A stretch of DNA of 51,563 nucleotides from an uncultured Bacilli bacterium (GTDB taxonomy: Bacteria; Bacillota_I; Bacilli_A; RF39; UBA660). Shown here one piece after another: positions 7,982 through 17,065 of the stretch (position 1 is the stretch's first letter; each line of letters opens with the position of its first letter). The position numbers and the translations under genes were made by a program. The DNA is taken from the NCBI GenBank assembly GCA_944332435.1, contig CALVJW010000008.1:1-51563 (forward strand), written 5' to 3'. The notes beneath the pieces were generated by a model that made no database searches, was not told where the DNA came from, and saw only the letters and a list, made by a program, of their open reading frames with translations.

Positions 7982-8505
7982 TACAATTGTTATCAAATTG
8001 TGTAATACCACTGATGGTATTATTAGTAGTCGGTTATGGAATTTATAAAAAAATAGATATATATGATGTTTTTATTGAAGGAGCAAAAGAATCATTTGGA
8101 ATGATGTTGAGTTTATTTCCTTGTTTATTAGGAATGATATTAGGAATTAATATTTTTGTTCAAAGTGGCTTATTAACAACTATTATTGATTGGATGAATC
8201 CACTTTTTCATTTTTTAAATCTACCTAGTGAAATTGTACCAATGGCGATTTTAAGACCAATTTCTGGTAGTTCTACTTTAGCATTACTAAATAACGTATT
8301 AATGAATTATGGACCGGATAGTTTTATTGGTCGTCTTGCTTCTGTTATTCAAGGATCAACGGATACAACCTTTTATATTATTACACTTTACTTTGGTAGT
8401 ATTGGAATAAAAAAAATAAAACATGCATTATGGGCTGGTTTATTCGCTGATCTAATTGGTATTATCGCAAGTATCGTTGTAGTGAGTATTTTTTTTGGTA
8501 GATGA
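7978..8505 (+). CDS. spmB: Spore maturation protein B
   Basis: A 175-residue membrane protein and partner of SpmA. Family signatures include the opening VIPLMVLLVVGYGIYKKIDIYDVFIEGAKESF, split here by a membrane span, and RPISGSSTLALLNNVLMNYGPDSFIG near residues 93-118. The start is TTG 7978: AAGGAGGT lies 7 bp upstream, the TTGA overlaps the spmA stop by 4 bp, and the predicted N-terminus MIQLLSNCVIP matches the family. Longer in-frame starts would overlap spmA heavily and lack a ribosome site. Confidence 0.92.
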   Translation: MIQLLSNCVIPLMVLLVVGYGIYKKIDIYDVFIEGAKESFGMMLSLFPCLLGMILGINIFVQSGLLTTIIDWMNPLFHFLNLPSEIVPMAILRPISGSSTLALLNNVLMNYGPDSFIGRLASVIQGSTDTTFYIITLYFGSIGIKKIKHALWAGLFADLIGIIASIVVVSIFFGR

Positions 8506-8517
8506 AAGGAGGTAAGA

Positions 8518-9105
8518 ATGAAAGCCAAAGAGTTATATGTAAATTATGGATATCAAATAAAGAATAATGGAGAAATCGCATTGAATGATTATTTAGATAT
8601 GATTGGATTATGTCATAAAATCAAAGAAGAATATACAGAAGAAGAACTTTTAGAATTGGAAGACTTACTTTATCGTTATTATTTATGTGGCAGTAGAGTC
8701 CAATTAAACCAAATGACGCAAATTGCGAGCGATTGGTGGAGAAATGAATTAGTAAATCCTACATTACAAGATTTAAAATTATGGAAAACAATCTTATTAA
8801 TTATAAGTTGTGGCAATTTTACAAAGGAACGTATTAATTCAATTGAAACAATGAATGATTTTTCAAAACAATTTAAAAGTAGACTATTAGAACAACTTTT
8901 GCTAAAAAATGAAGTGGAATTAAACTATCCAACAGTTGATAAAAATATTTTAACGGACTCTTTAAAAGAATCAAATTATAAACATAGTAAAAGATATGAC
9001 ATGTATATGCAAATAAAAGAAAATAGAATACAAGTAGTAAAAGATGGAAACTCATTTTGTTTATATTATAATTATCAAAAAATAAATGCAAAAAAAGGAA
9101 AATAA
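8518..9105 (+). CDS. Hypothetical protein in the spm operon
   Basis: The 195-residue soluble protein begins MKAKELYVNYGYQIKNNGEI, is mostly predicted helical, and has no signal peptide or membrane span. No motif is recognised. It lies 12 bp after spmB with an AAAGGAGGTAAG ribosome site, so it is probably cotranscribed with dacB-spmA-spmB and may serve sporulation. Bacillus has no obvious equivalent at this position, where ypuL/rluB follows directly. From here to 9291 I see no gene. Confidence 0.65.
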   Translation: MKAKELYVNYGYQIKNNGEIALNDYLDMIGLCHKIKEEYTEEELLELEDLLYRYYLCGSRVQLNQMTQIASDWWRNELVNPTLQDLKLWKTILLIISCGNFTKERINSIETMNDFSKQFKSRLLEQLLLKNEVELNYPTVDKNILTDSLKESNYKHSKRYDMYMQIKENRIQVVKDGNSFCLYYNYQKINAKKGK

Positions 9106-9291
9106 TATAATGATAATAAAATTGATATTAGATGTATTAAATAATGTAATGATAAAGAGATAAGATATTACAATACGATTTAATATGAGTAAGGAAAGTT
9201 TATCGTGCAATATGAAAAATTTATAAAGCATGGATTTTGTTTATATAGATGGCAATTACTGTTCTCTTAGTAAAAAGTATTGGTTTATTCG

Positions 9292-9320
9292 TTGAAATTT
9301 ATGGACGAGTAAGGTATAAT
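9292..9320 (+). promoter_or_regulatory. Sigma-A promoter of rluB
   Basis: TTGAAA (9292-9297), a 17-bp spacer, and TATAAT (9315-9320), ending 22 bp before the rluB ATG. rluB therefore has its own vegetative promoter, separate from the sporulation genes upstream. Confidence 0.8.
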
Positions 9321-9342
9321 TGTAGTGCGAGGTGAGGTTGTT

Positions 9343-10071
9343 ATGGAAAGATTACAAAAAGTAATCGCAGCTAGTGGATATTGTTCTCGAAGAAAAGCAG
9401 AAGAATTAATTGAAACTGGTCATGTAACAGTAAATGGAATTGTAGTAACCGAACTTGGAAGTAAAGTATCAAATAAAGATCGAATAGAAATTGATAGAGA
9501 AAAAATTAATAAAGAACAAAAAGAATATTATTTACTTTATAAACCAAGAAGTGTTGTTACAACGACAAGTGATGATAAGAAGAGAAAAACAGTAGTAGAT
9601 CTTATTGAAACAAATGCGAGAATTTATCCAGTTGGGAGATTAGATTATGATACAACTGGAGCGATAATTTTAACGAATGATGGGGAACTAGCCAATTTAC
9701 TGATGCATCCCAAAAATAAGATTGATAAAGTTTATATTGCAAAAATAAAGGGAATTTTACATCCAACTATGATAGAACAATTAAAAAGAGGTGTTATCAT
9801 AGATGGGATAAAGACGGCAAGATCAAAGGTAAAAGTAAAACGTTATGATAGAAAAACTGATACAAGTATTGTAGAAATTATTATTCATGAAGGTAGAAAT
9901 CATCAAGTTAAGAAAATGTTCCAAGCAGTTGGAAAAGATGTATTAAAATTAAAAAGAGAAAGAATCTCGTTCTTAGATTTAAGAGGGTTAAATTCAGGTG
10001 AATATAGACGCCTAAATCCAAAAGAAGTAAAAAAATTATATAGTGAAGTAGATTTAAAACAGCAACTATGA
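9343..10071 (+). CDS. rluB: 23S rRNA pseudouridine synthase RluB-type
   Basis: A 242-residue RsuA-family pseudouridine synthase. An S4 RNA-binding domain occupies residues 1-60 (MERLQKVIAASGYCSRRKAEELI). The catalytic Asp is in GRLDYDTTGAIILTNDGE near residue 103, and EGRNHQVKKMF is the conserved third motif. The B. subtilis homologue YpuL lies right after spmB, which supports RluB (23S position 2605 in E. coli numbering) over RsuA or RluF. ATG 9343 follows GAGGTGAGG. Its stop overlaps the next gene as ATGA. Confidence 0.9.
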   Translation: MERLQKVIAASGYCSRRKAEELIETGHVTVNGIVVTELGSKVSNKDRIEIDREKINKEQKEYYLLYKPRSVVTTTSDDKKRKTVVDLIETNARIYPVGRLDYDTTGAIILTNDGELANLLMHPKNKIDKVYIAKIKGILHPTMIEQLKRGVIIDGIKTARSKVKVKRYDRKTDTSIVEIIIHEGRNHQVKKMFQAVGKDVLKLKRERISFLDLRGLNSGEYRRLNPKEVKKLYSEVDLKQQL

Positions 10072-11276
10072 TTACTCGTTGGTATAACAGCAGTAATAGT
10101 AGTAATGTTTTAACCCCTAAACAACTTAATTATGAGTATAATAAGTATATAAGAACGCATCACAATTCTTATGTTCTAGCAATTCGTATTACGAATTTTG
10201 GCGATATCGTTGCAACTTGTTTCTATGGAAAAACAAGAAAGACTATTGAGGAGTTTGTTAAGACAATAAGAGGATATTATAAAGATTCTTTAATTGGATC
10301 TGTTGTTGATGGTGATTTTGTTGTAATTACAGATCAATCCATTAACGAAGTAGGACAATTTTTTAAGAAATTGATTGCTGAACTACATCAAAAGTATATG
10401 AATAATATCTTTCCTATGGAAATTAAATTTTTATGTGGAATTTCTTTGAATAGTAATTTAGGAATAAATGAAGATATCAGAAGGGCTACAGTAGCAATGC
10501 TATATCCAAGAAGTCCTAGTATTTATGTCCAGTATTATACAGAAGAATTAGATGAAGAGTTAAAAAAACAAAATGCAATTATTCAAGACGTAGATCGTTT
10601 GATGAAGAAAAAGAAAATTACTTATCATGAATTAGCAATACAAACGATAAATGACAAAATTAAAATGGTTGAAATTAGAATGTTAGATGATTGTACACAT
10701 GATTTATATCAAGCAAAAAATATTCCCTTATTTAAGAAGTATTGTCGCTTTACAAAGTTAGATACCTATATGATGGATACTTTATTAGAAACGATTGCAA
10801 TGGACCATCATATGTGCTATATTTTTAATTTTTCTTTCTTAAGTATCTGCCTAAATTATTATGCATTTTTAAAAAGATTAAAAGAAATGGTAGAGGCGAA
10901 AGGATTATCGACAGAACAAATTTGTATTAATATTAATTATACAAATTATCAAGGTAGCTTAACTGAGTTATTATATGTGACAAGAGAAATCCAATCTTAC
11001 GGCTTTAAAATATGTTTACAACACTTTGGTATTTTAGAACAAAGTTATAGTTTAACTGTAATAGCCGCTATTGATGTAGATTATATTAAAGTTGGAAAAG
11101 ATGTATTAATTAAGGCGATGAACGAAGAAAGACTTTGCAAGATGTTACAATCTTTTATTAAAATGTATTTAGAATTAGGAGTTACCCCTATTTTTATAGA
11201 CGTGGAATCTGATTATCAAAAACAATTTATTAAAGATATTAGTAACCAATGTTTGATTAGATGGAAAAACAGATGA
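10068..11276 (+). CDS. Degenerate GGDEF-EAL domain protein
   Basis: The 402-residue protein matches a GGDEF half (to about residue 170) plus an EAL half (about 180-400) in layout. The signature sites are altered. The GGDEF position reads VDGDF in SVVDGDFVVIT (residues 78-88). In the EAL half, FTKLDTYMMDTLLE and ICININYTNYQG match LDxW and the ISVNLSPRQL block. The usual DDFG metal site is QHFG, DYIKVGKDVL replaces xLKID, and no EAL tripeptide is seen. It is likely enzymatically inactive for c-di-GMP and may act as a receptor or scaffold. Translation is coupled to rluB by an ATGA overlap. Confidence 0.75.
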   Translation: MITRWYNSSNSSNVLTPKQLNYEYNKYIRTHHNSYVLAIRITNFGDIVATCFYGKTRKTIEEFVKTIRGYYKDSLIGSVVDGDFVVITDQSINEVGQFFKKLIAELHQKYMNNIFPMEIKFLCGISLNSNLGINEDIRRATVAMLYPRSPSIYVQYYTEELDEELKKQNAIIQDVDRLMKKKKITYHELAIQTINDKIKMVEIRMLDDCTHDLYQAKNIPLFKKYCRFTKLDTYMMDTLLETIAMDHHMCYIFNFSFLSICLNYYAFLKRLKEMVEAKGLSTEQICININYTNYQGSLTELLYVTREIQSYGFKICLQHFGILEQSYSLTVIAAIDVDYIKVGKDVLIKAMNEERLCKMLQSFIKMYLELGVTPIFIDVESDYQKQFIKDISNQCLIRWKNR

Positions 11277-11299
11277 TTATGCTTGATCATCTGTTTTTT
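11268..11299. terminator. Bidirectional terminator shared by convergent genes
   Basis: AAACAGATGAT and ATCATCTGTTT form a perfect stem, with A and T runs on either side, between the GGDEF/EAL-like gene and galU. Both genes end inside the stem (stops 11274-11276 and, minus strand, 11277-11279), so they share it with no spare bases. Confidence 0.85.
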
Positions 11300-12146
11300 C
11301 TTTTAAATATGCAAGTAATTCTTTTTTTAAATCTTCACGTTCTAATCCATATTCAATATTTGCTTTTAAGTATCCTAATTGATTTCCAATATCAAAGTAA
11401 GTTCCTGTAAATTTACAAGCATAAAAATCTTGTGTTTGCATCAGTTCTTTTAATCCATCAACAAATTGATATTCATCACCAGCACCAGTTTTTATTGTTT
11501 CTAGACAATCAAATATTTCCGGATTTACAATATATCTACCTAGTCCAGCATAATTACTAGGTGCTTCTCCGATATTTGGCTTTTCAATAATAGATTTAAT
11601 TTTATCTTGCGCAGAATCTTGAAAATCGATAATACCATATTTATAAGTAAGCTCATATGGAACTTCTTGTACGCCAATTACGTTTGCCCCAGTTTGATGA
11701 TAAACATCAATTAGTTCTTGCAAAGCAGGGGTCTTGCCTTTAATTAAGTCATCACCGAATAATACAGCAAAAGGTTCTTTTCCAATAAAAGATTTTGCAA
11801 GTAATACAGCATGTCCACTACCAAGTGGTTCACCTTGTCTTACCGTAAATATTTTTACTTTATTAGAAATTTTCTGTATCATTTCCAATTGTTTTAATTT
11901 TCCACTTTTTTCTAGTCTCGACTCTAATTCATAACTACGATCAAAATAATCTTCAATTCCTTTTTTATAAGGACTTGTAATAAATAAAATCTCTTCAATT
12001 CCACTTTGAACTGCTTCTTCAACAATCATATCAATAGTGGGAATATCAACAATTGGTAACATTTCTTTGGGAATACTTTTTGTAACTGGTAAAAATCTCG
12101 TTCCCATACCAGCAACAGGAATCACGGCTTTTCTAACTTTTTTCAT
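11277..12146 (-). CDS. galU: UTP-glucose-1-phosphate uridylyltransferase
   Basis: A 289-residue nucleotidyltransferase making UDP-glucose for glycolipids, teichoic acid glucosylation or capsule. The UTP-binding signature is KAVIPVAGMGTRFLPVTKSIPKEMLPIVD near residues 5-33, split by the glycine-rich loop. Later motifs are PLGSGHAV, FAVLFGDDLI and EKPNIGEAPSNYAGLGRYI. Length is typical. The ATG (complement of 12144-12146) has a CTAGGAGGAATT site; the longer in-frame extension overlaps the ferredoxin stop and lacks such a site. It lies 13 bp after the ferredoxin gene on the same strand. Confidence 0.95.
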   Translation of the reverse strand: MKKVRKAVIPVAGMGTRFLPVTKSIPKEMLPIVDIPTIDMIVEEAVQSGIEEILFITSPYKKGIEDYFDRSYELESRLEKSGKLKQLEMIQKISNKVKIFTVRQGEPLGSGHAVLLAKSFIGKEPFAVLFGDDLIKGKTPALQELIDVYHQTGANVIGVQEVPYELTYKYGIIDFQDSAQDKIKSIIEKPNIGEAPSNYAGLGRYIVNPEIFDCLETIKTGAGDEYQFVDGLKELMQTQDFYACKFTGTYFDIGNQLGYLKANIEYGLEREDLKKELLAYLKEKTDDQA

Positions 12147-12159
12147 AATTCCTCCTAGT

Positions 12160-12360
12160 TTAATTTTCTTCGTTTTCAGAACTAATTGCTCCAACTGGAC
12201 AAATTCCAGTTGCCTCTTCAACGATATCTTCTGGTTGTACTTGTTGATCTTCTATTACTTCAGCAGTACCTTCATCATTAAACATAAAGATATCTGGATA
12301 TGTAGCTGCACAAGCACCACAACCAATACAAATATCAGAATTTACTTTTAATTTTTCCAT
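12160..12360 (-). CDS. fer: [4Fe-4S] ferredoxin
   Basis: The 66-residue protein has CIGCGAC (Cys11, 14, 17) and a late CPVGAI (Cys54), the Cys set for one [4Fe-4S] cluster as in Bacillus Fer. The second cluster motif of clostridial 2[4Fe-4S] ferredoxins is absent. It is an acidic, soluble electron carrier. A GGAGGATAGATT ribosome site precedes the start. It is divergent from the tail-anchored protein gene and apparently cotranscribed with galU. Its redox partner is not identifiable here. Confidence 0.93.
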   Translation of the reverse strand: MEKLKVNSDICIGCGACAATYPDIFMFNDEGTAEVIEDQQVQPEDIVEEATGICPVGAISSENEEN

Positions 12361-12422
12361 AATCTATCCTCCATATTCATTATAGAAAAAAATGGTCGAA
12401 AATTCAATCTAATTGTTTAAAA

Positions 12423-12450
12423 TTGGTGTAAATTGTGGTATTATTATAAT
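12423..12450 (+). promoter_or_regulatory. Sigma-A promoter of the tail-anchored protein gene
   Basis: TTGGTG (12423-12428), a 16-bp spacer, and TATAAT (12445-12450), just 14 bp before the ATG at 12465. Confidence 0.65.
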
Positions 12451-12464
12451 GCGAGGTGGTACGG

Positions 12465-13289
12465 ATGGCAAGTCGTATGGATCGATATCATAGTAATGAT
12501 ATGGAAAGTAAAAAACGAAGTCGTAGAAATGAAAGTTTATATGATAGCATTTATAATGATAATATTGAATATTCGAATGTAGAAGGAATTGCAAGAATTG
12601 AAAAAACAAATGAAATTGATATTAACCGTATTCGAGAAATGCTAAGACAAGAAGAAGAGAAAAAAAGAAAAAAAACGTCAGAGCCAGTATTTAAACGTAC
12701 AATTCCACTACCACCAATTTCTGAAAAAGATGAAATAAAGGATGAAAGAAATTATGATATACGAGATATTTTAGTTAAAGCAAAAAAAGATAAAAGTGAT
12801 GAAGAAAAAAATCAATATCGTAATTTAAAAAATACACAATATAATATTTTAAAAAATATAAAATTAGATGATCAGATTGGTCAAAAAGAAAAAGAAGACG
12901 AGAGTCAAGAATTAAAAGAATTAATTCATACAATTACCAATCATAAAGCATTAGAACAAATCGATGATCGCGATTTATCATTAGATTTGTTAGATGATTT
13001 AAAGTCTGATCATACGAATACCAGTACTTTAAATAAAGAGTCAATTCAAAAAATATTACAAGAAGCAAAAGAAAAACAAAAAGAAGATGAACCAGCAGAA
13101 GAAGTAAGAGAGTTAGATAAATCATTCTTTACGTCTAGTTTAAATTTTGATGATGAGGATTTTGAAGAATTAAGAGAATTAAGTTCAAAATATCATCGCA
13201 ATAACATATTAATTAAAATACTAATTACTATTGTTGTAATCGCTATTGTTATTATGATTGTTTTATTCTTTATGAAAATGCCAAAATAA
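12465..13289 (+). CDS. Charged coiled-coil protein with C-terminal membrane anchor
   Basis: A 274-residue protein. The first ~245 residues are extremely polar (Lys, Glu, Asp, Arg), with predicted disorder and short coiled coils (REMLRQEEEKKRKKT, ILQEAKEKQKEDEPAEE) and no catalytic motif. A single hydrophobic helix at about residues 246-269 (ILIKILITIVVIAIVIMIVL) lies three residues before the end. The topology is a tail-anchored cytosolic protein, as in some cell-division or envelope scaffold proteins; I recognise no family. ATG 12465 is favoured over GTG 12456 because GAGGTGG sits 5 bp upstream of the ATG and overlaps the GTG. Confidence 0.75.
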   Translation: MASRMDRYHSNDMESKKRSRRNESLYDSIYNDNIEYSNVEGIARIEKTNEIDINRIREMLRQEEEKKRKKTSEPVFKRTIPLPPISEKDEIKDERNYDIRDILVKAKKDKSDEEKNQYRNLKNTQYNILKNIKLDDQIGQKEKEDESQELKELIHTITNHKALEQIDDRDLSLDLLDDLKSDHTNTSTLNKESIQKILQEAKEKQKEDEPAEEVRELDKSFFTSSLNFDDEDFEELRELSSKYHRNNILIKILITIVVIAIVIMIVLFFMKMPK

Positions 13290-13314
13290 CACAGTATGTT
13301 TACTGTGTTTTTCG
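13290..13314. terminator. Bidirectional terminator
   Basis: AACACAGTA and TACTGTGTT-type arms around a TGT loop, followed by T5. It separates the tail-anchored protein gene from the convergent gerAB, whose last codons lie inside the stem. Confidence 0.75.
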
Positions 13315-14397
13315 TTTCATATGAGCGATGAGAATTAGAAAAAAGGGAATTAGAAAAAAGAAAAGATAAAGAAGGAAGGAAAATGGAAACATGAGAAATT
13401 CAGCTCCAATTGTATTATTTTTAAATACATGGTTACTTGCAATGGAAACAAATAGGCTGACAGTTATTAAAATGATTTGATATATTTTTTTACTTTGAAT
13501 ATGAAATGTTATTCGCATTGATTCAACGACATAATATAGAGCAATAATATTGCACATGAATAAGTCTAAGATCCATTGAATTGATAGAGTACTTTCAATT
13601 CGTTGAATAAAACCAAACAAAGATGCTCTTTTTAAAAGGTGAAATTCTGGATATTGAAAAAATTTTGTTAAATTAACGCCAAAGATCCCTAACGTTAAGA
13701 AAAATAAAATAAAAAGTAATATTGTTGTCATGATATAAAATAAAATTAAGTTTTTTGGAAGTTTTCTATGTTCTTCTACCATTTCTTTCGGAATGATAAG
13801 TAACAAAAAAATAGGAAGGACATTATTTGTTAAGTAGATAAAACTTCCTTTTAAAACGGGGGTTGGACCTTGATAGAGAAATGGTAAAAAATTATCCATA
13901 TCTAGTTGGAAAAATAACCCAATAAAAGGGAGCAATGTTAAAACGATACAGATATAAAACATCATGACACTACTTTTCGCAATGACATAAATTCCTTTAT
14001 TTAAAAGATAAATTGTTGGAAATAAAAAAATAAAGCTAATTGCAAGAGCAGGCGTATCTGATAAGTATTGTGATGCAATAAAAGTAGTAAAGTTCCAATA
14101 AATAATAGTGGAAAGGAAAAGAATAAATACAGATAAGATAAGATTGATTCCCTTTCCTAAATATGGGCCAAGTAAGTGTTCTATTAATTCTACAATATTA
14201 AGTTCTTTTTTATAACTGGATAAATAATAAAACAAAAGTAGAGGGATGAAACCAATCAGAAAACCAATGATAATAGATAGATAACTATCTTGATTTGCAA
14301 TATACACAATATTGTTAATCGTAATTCCAATGAAGAAACATCGCATAATGTAAAACATAAAAGTACTCATTTCTAGACAACTTAATTTCGTTTTCAT
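13300..14397 (-). CDS. gerAB: Spore germination receptor B subunit (GerAB family permease)
   Basis: A 365-residue integral membrane protein with about ten hydrophobic spans, of the APC-superfamily endospore germination permease family. Its GerAB-type opening is KTKLSCLEMSTFMFYIMRCF. In germinant receptors the B subunit binds the nutrient, usually an amino acid, in the spore inner membrane. The start codon overlaps the stop of gerAC (TGATG), with a GGAAGAA ribosome site inside gerAC. It is the last gene of a three-gene operon in A-C-B order. The germinant cannot be read from sequence. Confidence 0.9.
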   Translation of the reverse strand: MKTKLSCLEMSTFMFYIMRCFFIGITINNIVYIANQDSYLSIIIGFLIGFIPLLLFYYLSSYKKELNIVELIEHLLGPYLGKGINLILSVFILFLSTIIYWNFTTFIASQYLSDTPALAISFIFLFPTIYLLNKGIYVIAKSSVMMFYICIVLTLLPFIGLFFQLDMDNFLPFLYQGPTPVLKGSFIYLTNNVLPIFLLLIIPKEMVEEHRKLPKNLILFYIMTTILLFILFFLTLGIFGVNLTKFFQYPEFHLLKRASLFGFIQRIESTLSIQWILDLFMCNIIALYYVVESMRITFHIQSKKIYQIILITVSLFVSIASNHVFKNNTIGAEFLMFPFSFLLYLFFFLIPFFLILIAHMKRKTQ

Positions 14398-15587
14398 CAG
14401 GATTCTTCCTTTCTAATAGATTGTTCTAATGACCCTTTTGTCTCTAAATCTAAATCAACAGATACTTGAATTTTCAATTTAGAAAAAATCTCATCATCCC
14501 AATTTTTTTGATGTTCTTGAAAATACTTTGGATAACTTTTTTGAAATTTTCTTCCGATTCCTAAAATATCACTTTTATATTTTTTTTGTGCCATCTTGAT
14601 TCCTGCGTTCATAATATCTGCAGTATTTTTTTCAAATCGTTTGGTAATATCATCGATTGTTTTAGGGTCTCTTAAATCTAAATTACAGCCCATTTCTGTA
14701 ATATTCCCTTTTGATGTTAAAGTCATTTTTACTGTAGGTTCATTATCGTTAAGAGATACTGTTATTGTATTATTAGGATGATTTAATTCTGCTACCATGT
14801 AATCATTATCACATTTTGCTTCAATCGTAATTCTTTTTGTTTCATTAGAAATTAAGTTAATACCTTCACTTTCGGTTTTATCTGCAAATCCTTGTAATAC
14901 ATCTTCTTTAAAGATAGCTAAATTCGATAATTTTATTGAGGCCACTGGTTTAGATTGTTCTAAACTATTGTATTTGGAACCATCCTTTTTATCACCACTA
15001 ATTTTAATACTACTAAGAATTGGTTGCTTTCCTGGTTCAATTAAAGTACGGATAAAATCTGAGTAGTTGATATCAGCAATCATAGCTTGATAATTGGTTG
15101 CTTCAATAATATTAGAAGCAATATTTTGGGATGGTAATGCTTCTAATGGAGAAAGAATTTGTAGAACATCACTTGCTTTTTCATCTTGAGTAACAAGTAG
15201 ATAAAACTTTTTTCTACTTTCTGGTTCACGCATGAGAAAATCAGCAATTTTATTAACTCCGTTTTTAGCTACATCTTCCGAAAAGATAATAACATTTAAA
15301 CTACTTAAGTAAATTTGTTTTGGCGATTGTAAGTCAATATCATTGAGTGCTTCTGATATCGTATGACCTTTTCCTTCGATGATAACAGTTTGACTTTGTC
15401 CTTCTTTTGTATTGGATTGTGTACTATGAGCATTAGAAATCATTGCAGATACTTTATAAGTATTACTTTCTTCATCCGAATCAATGCCGAGAGCTGTAAC
15501 GATAGCAATTTGATTTAATTCATTATAATTCCAACAACCACATAGTAAAAAAGTGATACAACATAAAAGTAATAATTTAGTTTTCAT
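14397..15587 (-). CDS. gerAC: Spore germination receptor C subunit (GerAC lipoprotein)
   Basis: A 396-residue Ger(x)C family lipoprotein. The signal MKTKLLLLCCITFLLCGCWNYNEL has lipobox LCGC (Cys18), followed directly by the family signature CWNYNELNQIAIVTALGID. Middle sequences (KGHTISEALNDIDLQSPKQIYLSSLNVIIFSEDVA) fit domain I. The C-terminal domain contains DILGIGRKFQKSYPKYFQ, the conserved D(x)LG(x)G motif. It should sit on the outer face of the spore inner membrane in complex with GerAA and GerAB. A GGGGTGAAAC ribosome site lies inside the end of gerAA (11-bp overlap). Confidence 0.93.
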   Translation of the reverse strand: MKTKLLLLCCITFLLCGCWNYNELNQIAIVTALGIDSDEESNTYKVSAMISNAHSTQSNTKEGQSQTVIIEGKGHTISEALNDIDLQSPKQIYLSSLNVIIFSEDVAKNGVNKIADFLMREPESRKKFYLLVTQDEKASDVLQILSPLEALPSQNIASNIIEATNYQAMIADINYSDFIRTLIEPGKQPILSSIKISGDKKDGSKYNSLEQSKPVASIKLSNLAIFKEDVLQGFADKTESEGINLISNETKRITIEAKCDNDYMVAELNHPNNTITVSLNDNEPTVKMTLTSKGNITEMGCNLDLRDPKTIDDITKRFEKNTADIMNAGIKMAQKKYKSDILGIGRKFQKSYPKYFQEHQKNWDDEIFSKLKIQVSVDLDLETKGSLEQSIRKEES

Positions 15588-17046
15588 GATGTTTCACCCC
15601 TAATCTAGTATTATTTTTCTGTGTTAAGAAAATGGATCTTGTTTTTAATTTGTTTCGAGGAACACGAATAATCGCATCTTTGTTTGCTTTTATGTTAAAA
15701 GGACTGAGTGGAGCTAAATATGGTGTGCCCATACATTCTAGACTAGCTAGTTTGGTTATAAAAATAATTCCTCCAGCTACTATTCCAACGATTCCCATAA
15801 TTGTTGCACAAAATACAAAGAAGATACGCCAGAATCTGAGCGAATTTACAAAATCAACATCAGTAAATAATAGACCACAAATTGAAGTAATTGCAATAAT
15901 GATAACGACGATAGGTGAAATAATACCAGCATTAACTGCCGCATCGCCTAGGACAAGAGCACCAACAACACTGATTGCAGTACCTGTAATTTTAGGGATT
16001 CTAATATCACTTTCTCGTAACATTTCAAAGATAATCATGAGAATTAATACTTCAAATGCCGTTGGAAAGGGAACAGATTCCCTTTGAATTGCAAGGGAAA
16101 TTAATAAACGATCAGGAATCATCTCTTGGTTAAAAGTTGTAACTGCAATATAAATAGCGGGAGTAAGAAGTGTAATTAAGAATGCTGTCATTCTTAATAT
16201 TCTAGTAAAACTCACATTACTTGGCTTTTGATAATTATCTTCTGGTGAGTGTAAAAAATCGACTAGTAGCGCTGGTAAAATTAATACATATGGTGTGTTT
16301 TCAACCATAATACAAATTTTTCCATTCAGTAAAGATTGGCAGACTAAGTCAGGACGTTCTGTACTAATTAATTTGGGAAAACTAGAGTGTTGATTAGGAG
16401 ATAGAAATTCCGATAAATAACTAGAATCGATTACTCCATCAATATCAATGGAATTTAGTTTTTTTAAAATCATTTTGACGTGATCTAAATTAGCAATATC
16501 TTTGATATAACTAACTGCAATTTTCGTTTGTGTTCTTTTTCCTAATTTTATTTCATCCATTCGTAATTGTTTATCTTTAATTCTTTTTCTCACTAGTCCA
16601 AGGTTTACCATATAATTTTCGGTAAAACTATCTTTTGGTCCACGAATAATTGCTTCACTACTAGATTCTGATACACTTCTATCTAAAATGGCTTTTGTTT
16701 CAATGGCAATTATTTTTTGATAACCTTCCACAAAGATGCAAGTAAATCCACAAGATAGATAATAATAAATATCTTCTGGCTTTTCAATCAATGTTAATTT
16801 ACTATTGATAATTGTATTTTTTAAATGAAAAAATAAATCTTCGACAAAAGTATCTTCTTGGTAACGAATATCAGAAGTAATTCCTTTCATAAAAAAATTA
16901 CTGATTTTATCATCACTACTAACACTTTCAAAAAAACAATATAGAATTTTCTTATTTCCTAGTGTTAAAATACGTGAAAAAAAGTCACTACTATGACCAA
17001 CCTCATTTTTTATTTTTTTTAATATTTGTTCAACATTACTATGCAT
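15577..17046 (-). CDS. gerAA: Spore germination receptor A subunit (GerAA family)
   Basis: A 489-residue GerA/SpoVAF-family protein. A soluble N-terminal region (to about residue 270) has RDIANLDHV-like KDIANLDHVKMILKKLNSIDIDGVIDSSYL and ENTPYVLILPALLVDFLHSPEDNY-type motifs. Membrane spans follow, with FEMLRESDIRIPKITGTAISVVGALVLGDAAVNAGIISPI. The C-terminal cytosolic tail is RVPRNKLKTRSIFLTQKNNTR. It forms the multimeric channel-like part of the receptor. I chose the ATG at complement 17044-17046, which has GAGGG 5 bp upstream; an upstream in-frame ATG (17058) would bury that site. Confidence 0.93.
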   Translation of the reverse strand: MHSNVEQILKKIKNEVGHSSDFFSRILTLGNKKILYCFFESVSSDDKISNFFMKGITSDIRYQEDTFVEDLFFHLKNTIINSKLTLIEKPEDIYYYLSCGFTCIFVEGYQKIIAIETKAILDRSVSESSSEAIIRGPKDSFTENYMVNLGLVRKRIKDKQLRMDEIKLGKRTQTKIAVSYIKDIANLDHVKMILKKLNSIDIDGVIDSSYLSEFLSPNQHSSFPKLISTERPDLVCQSLLNGKICIMVENTPYVLILPALLVDFLHSPEDNYQKPSNVSFTRILRMTAFLITLLTPAIYIAVTTFNQEMIPDRLLISLAIQRESVPFPTAFEVLILMIIFEMLRESDIRIPKITGTAISVVGALVLGDAAVNAGIISPIVVIIIAITSICGLLFTDVDFVNSLRFWRIFFVFCATIMGIVGIVAGGIIFITKLASLECMGTPYLAPLSPFNIKANKDAIIRVPRNKLKTRSIFLTQKNNTRLGVKHHEN

Positions 17047-17065
17047 AGTATCCCTCATTTAATTT

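Noticed and set aside
15632-16087. 151-codon plus-strand open frame antisense to gerAA
   Set aside because: It mirrors the hydrophobic membrane spans of gerAA, has no ribosome site, and is not independent evidence of a gene.
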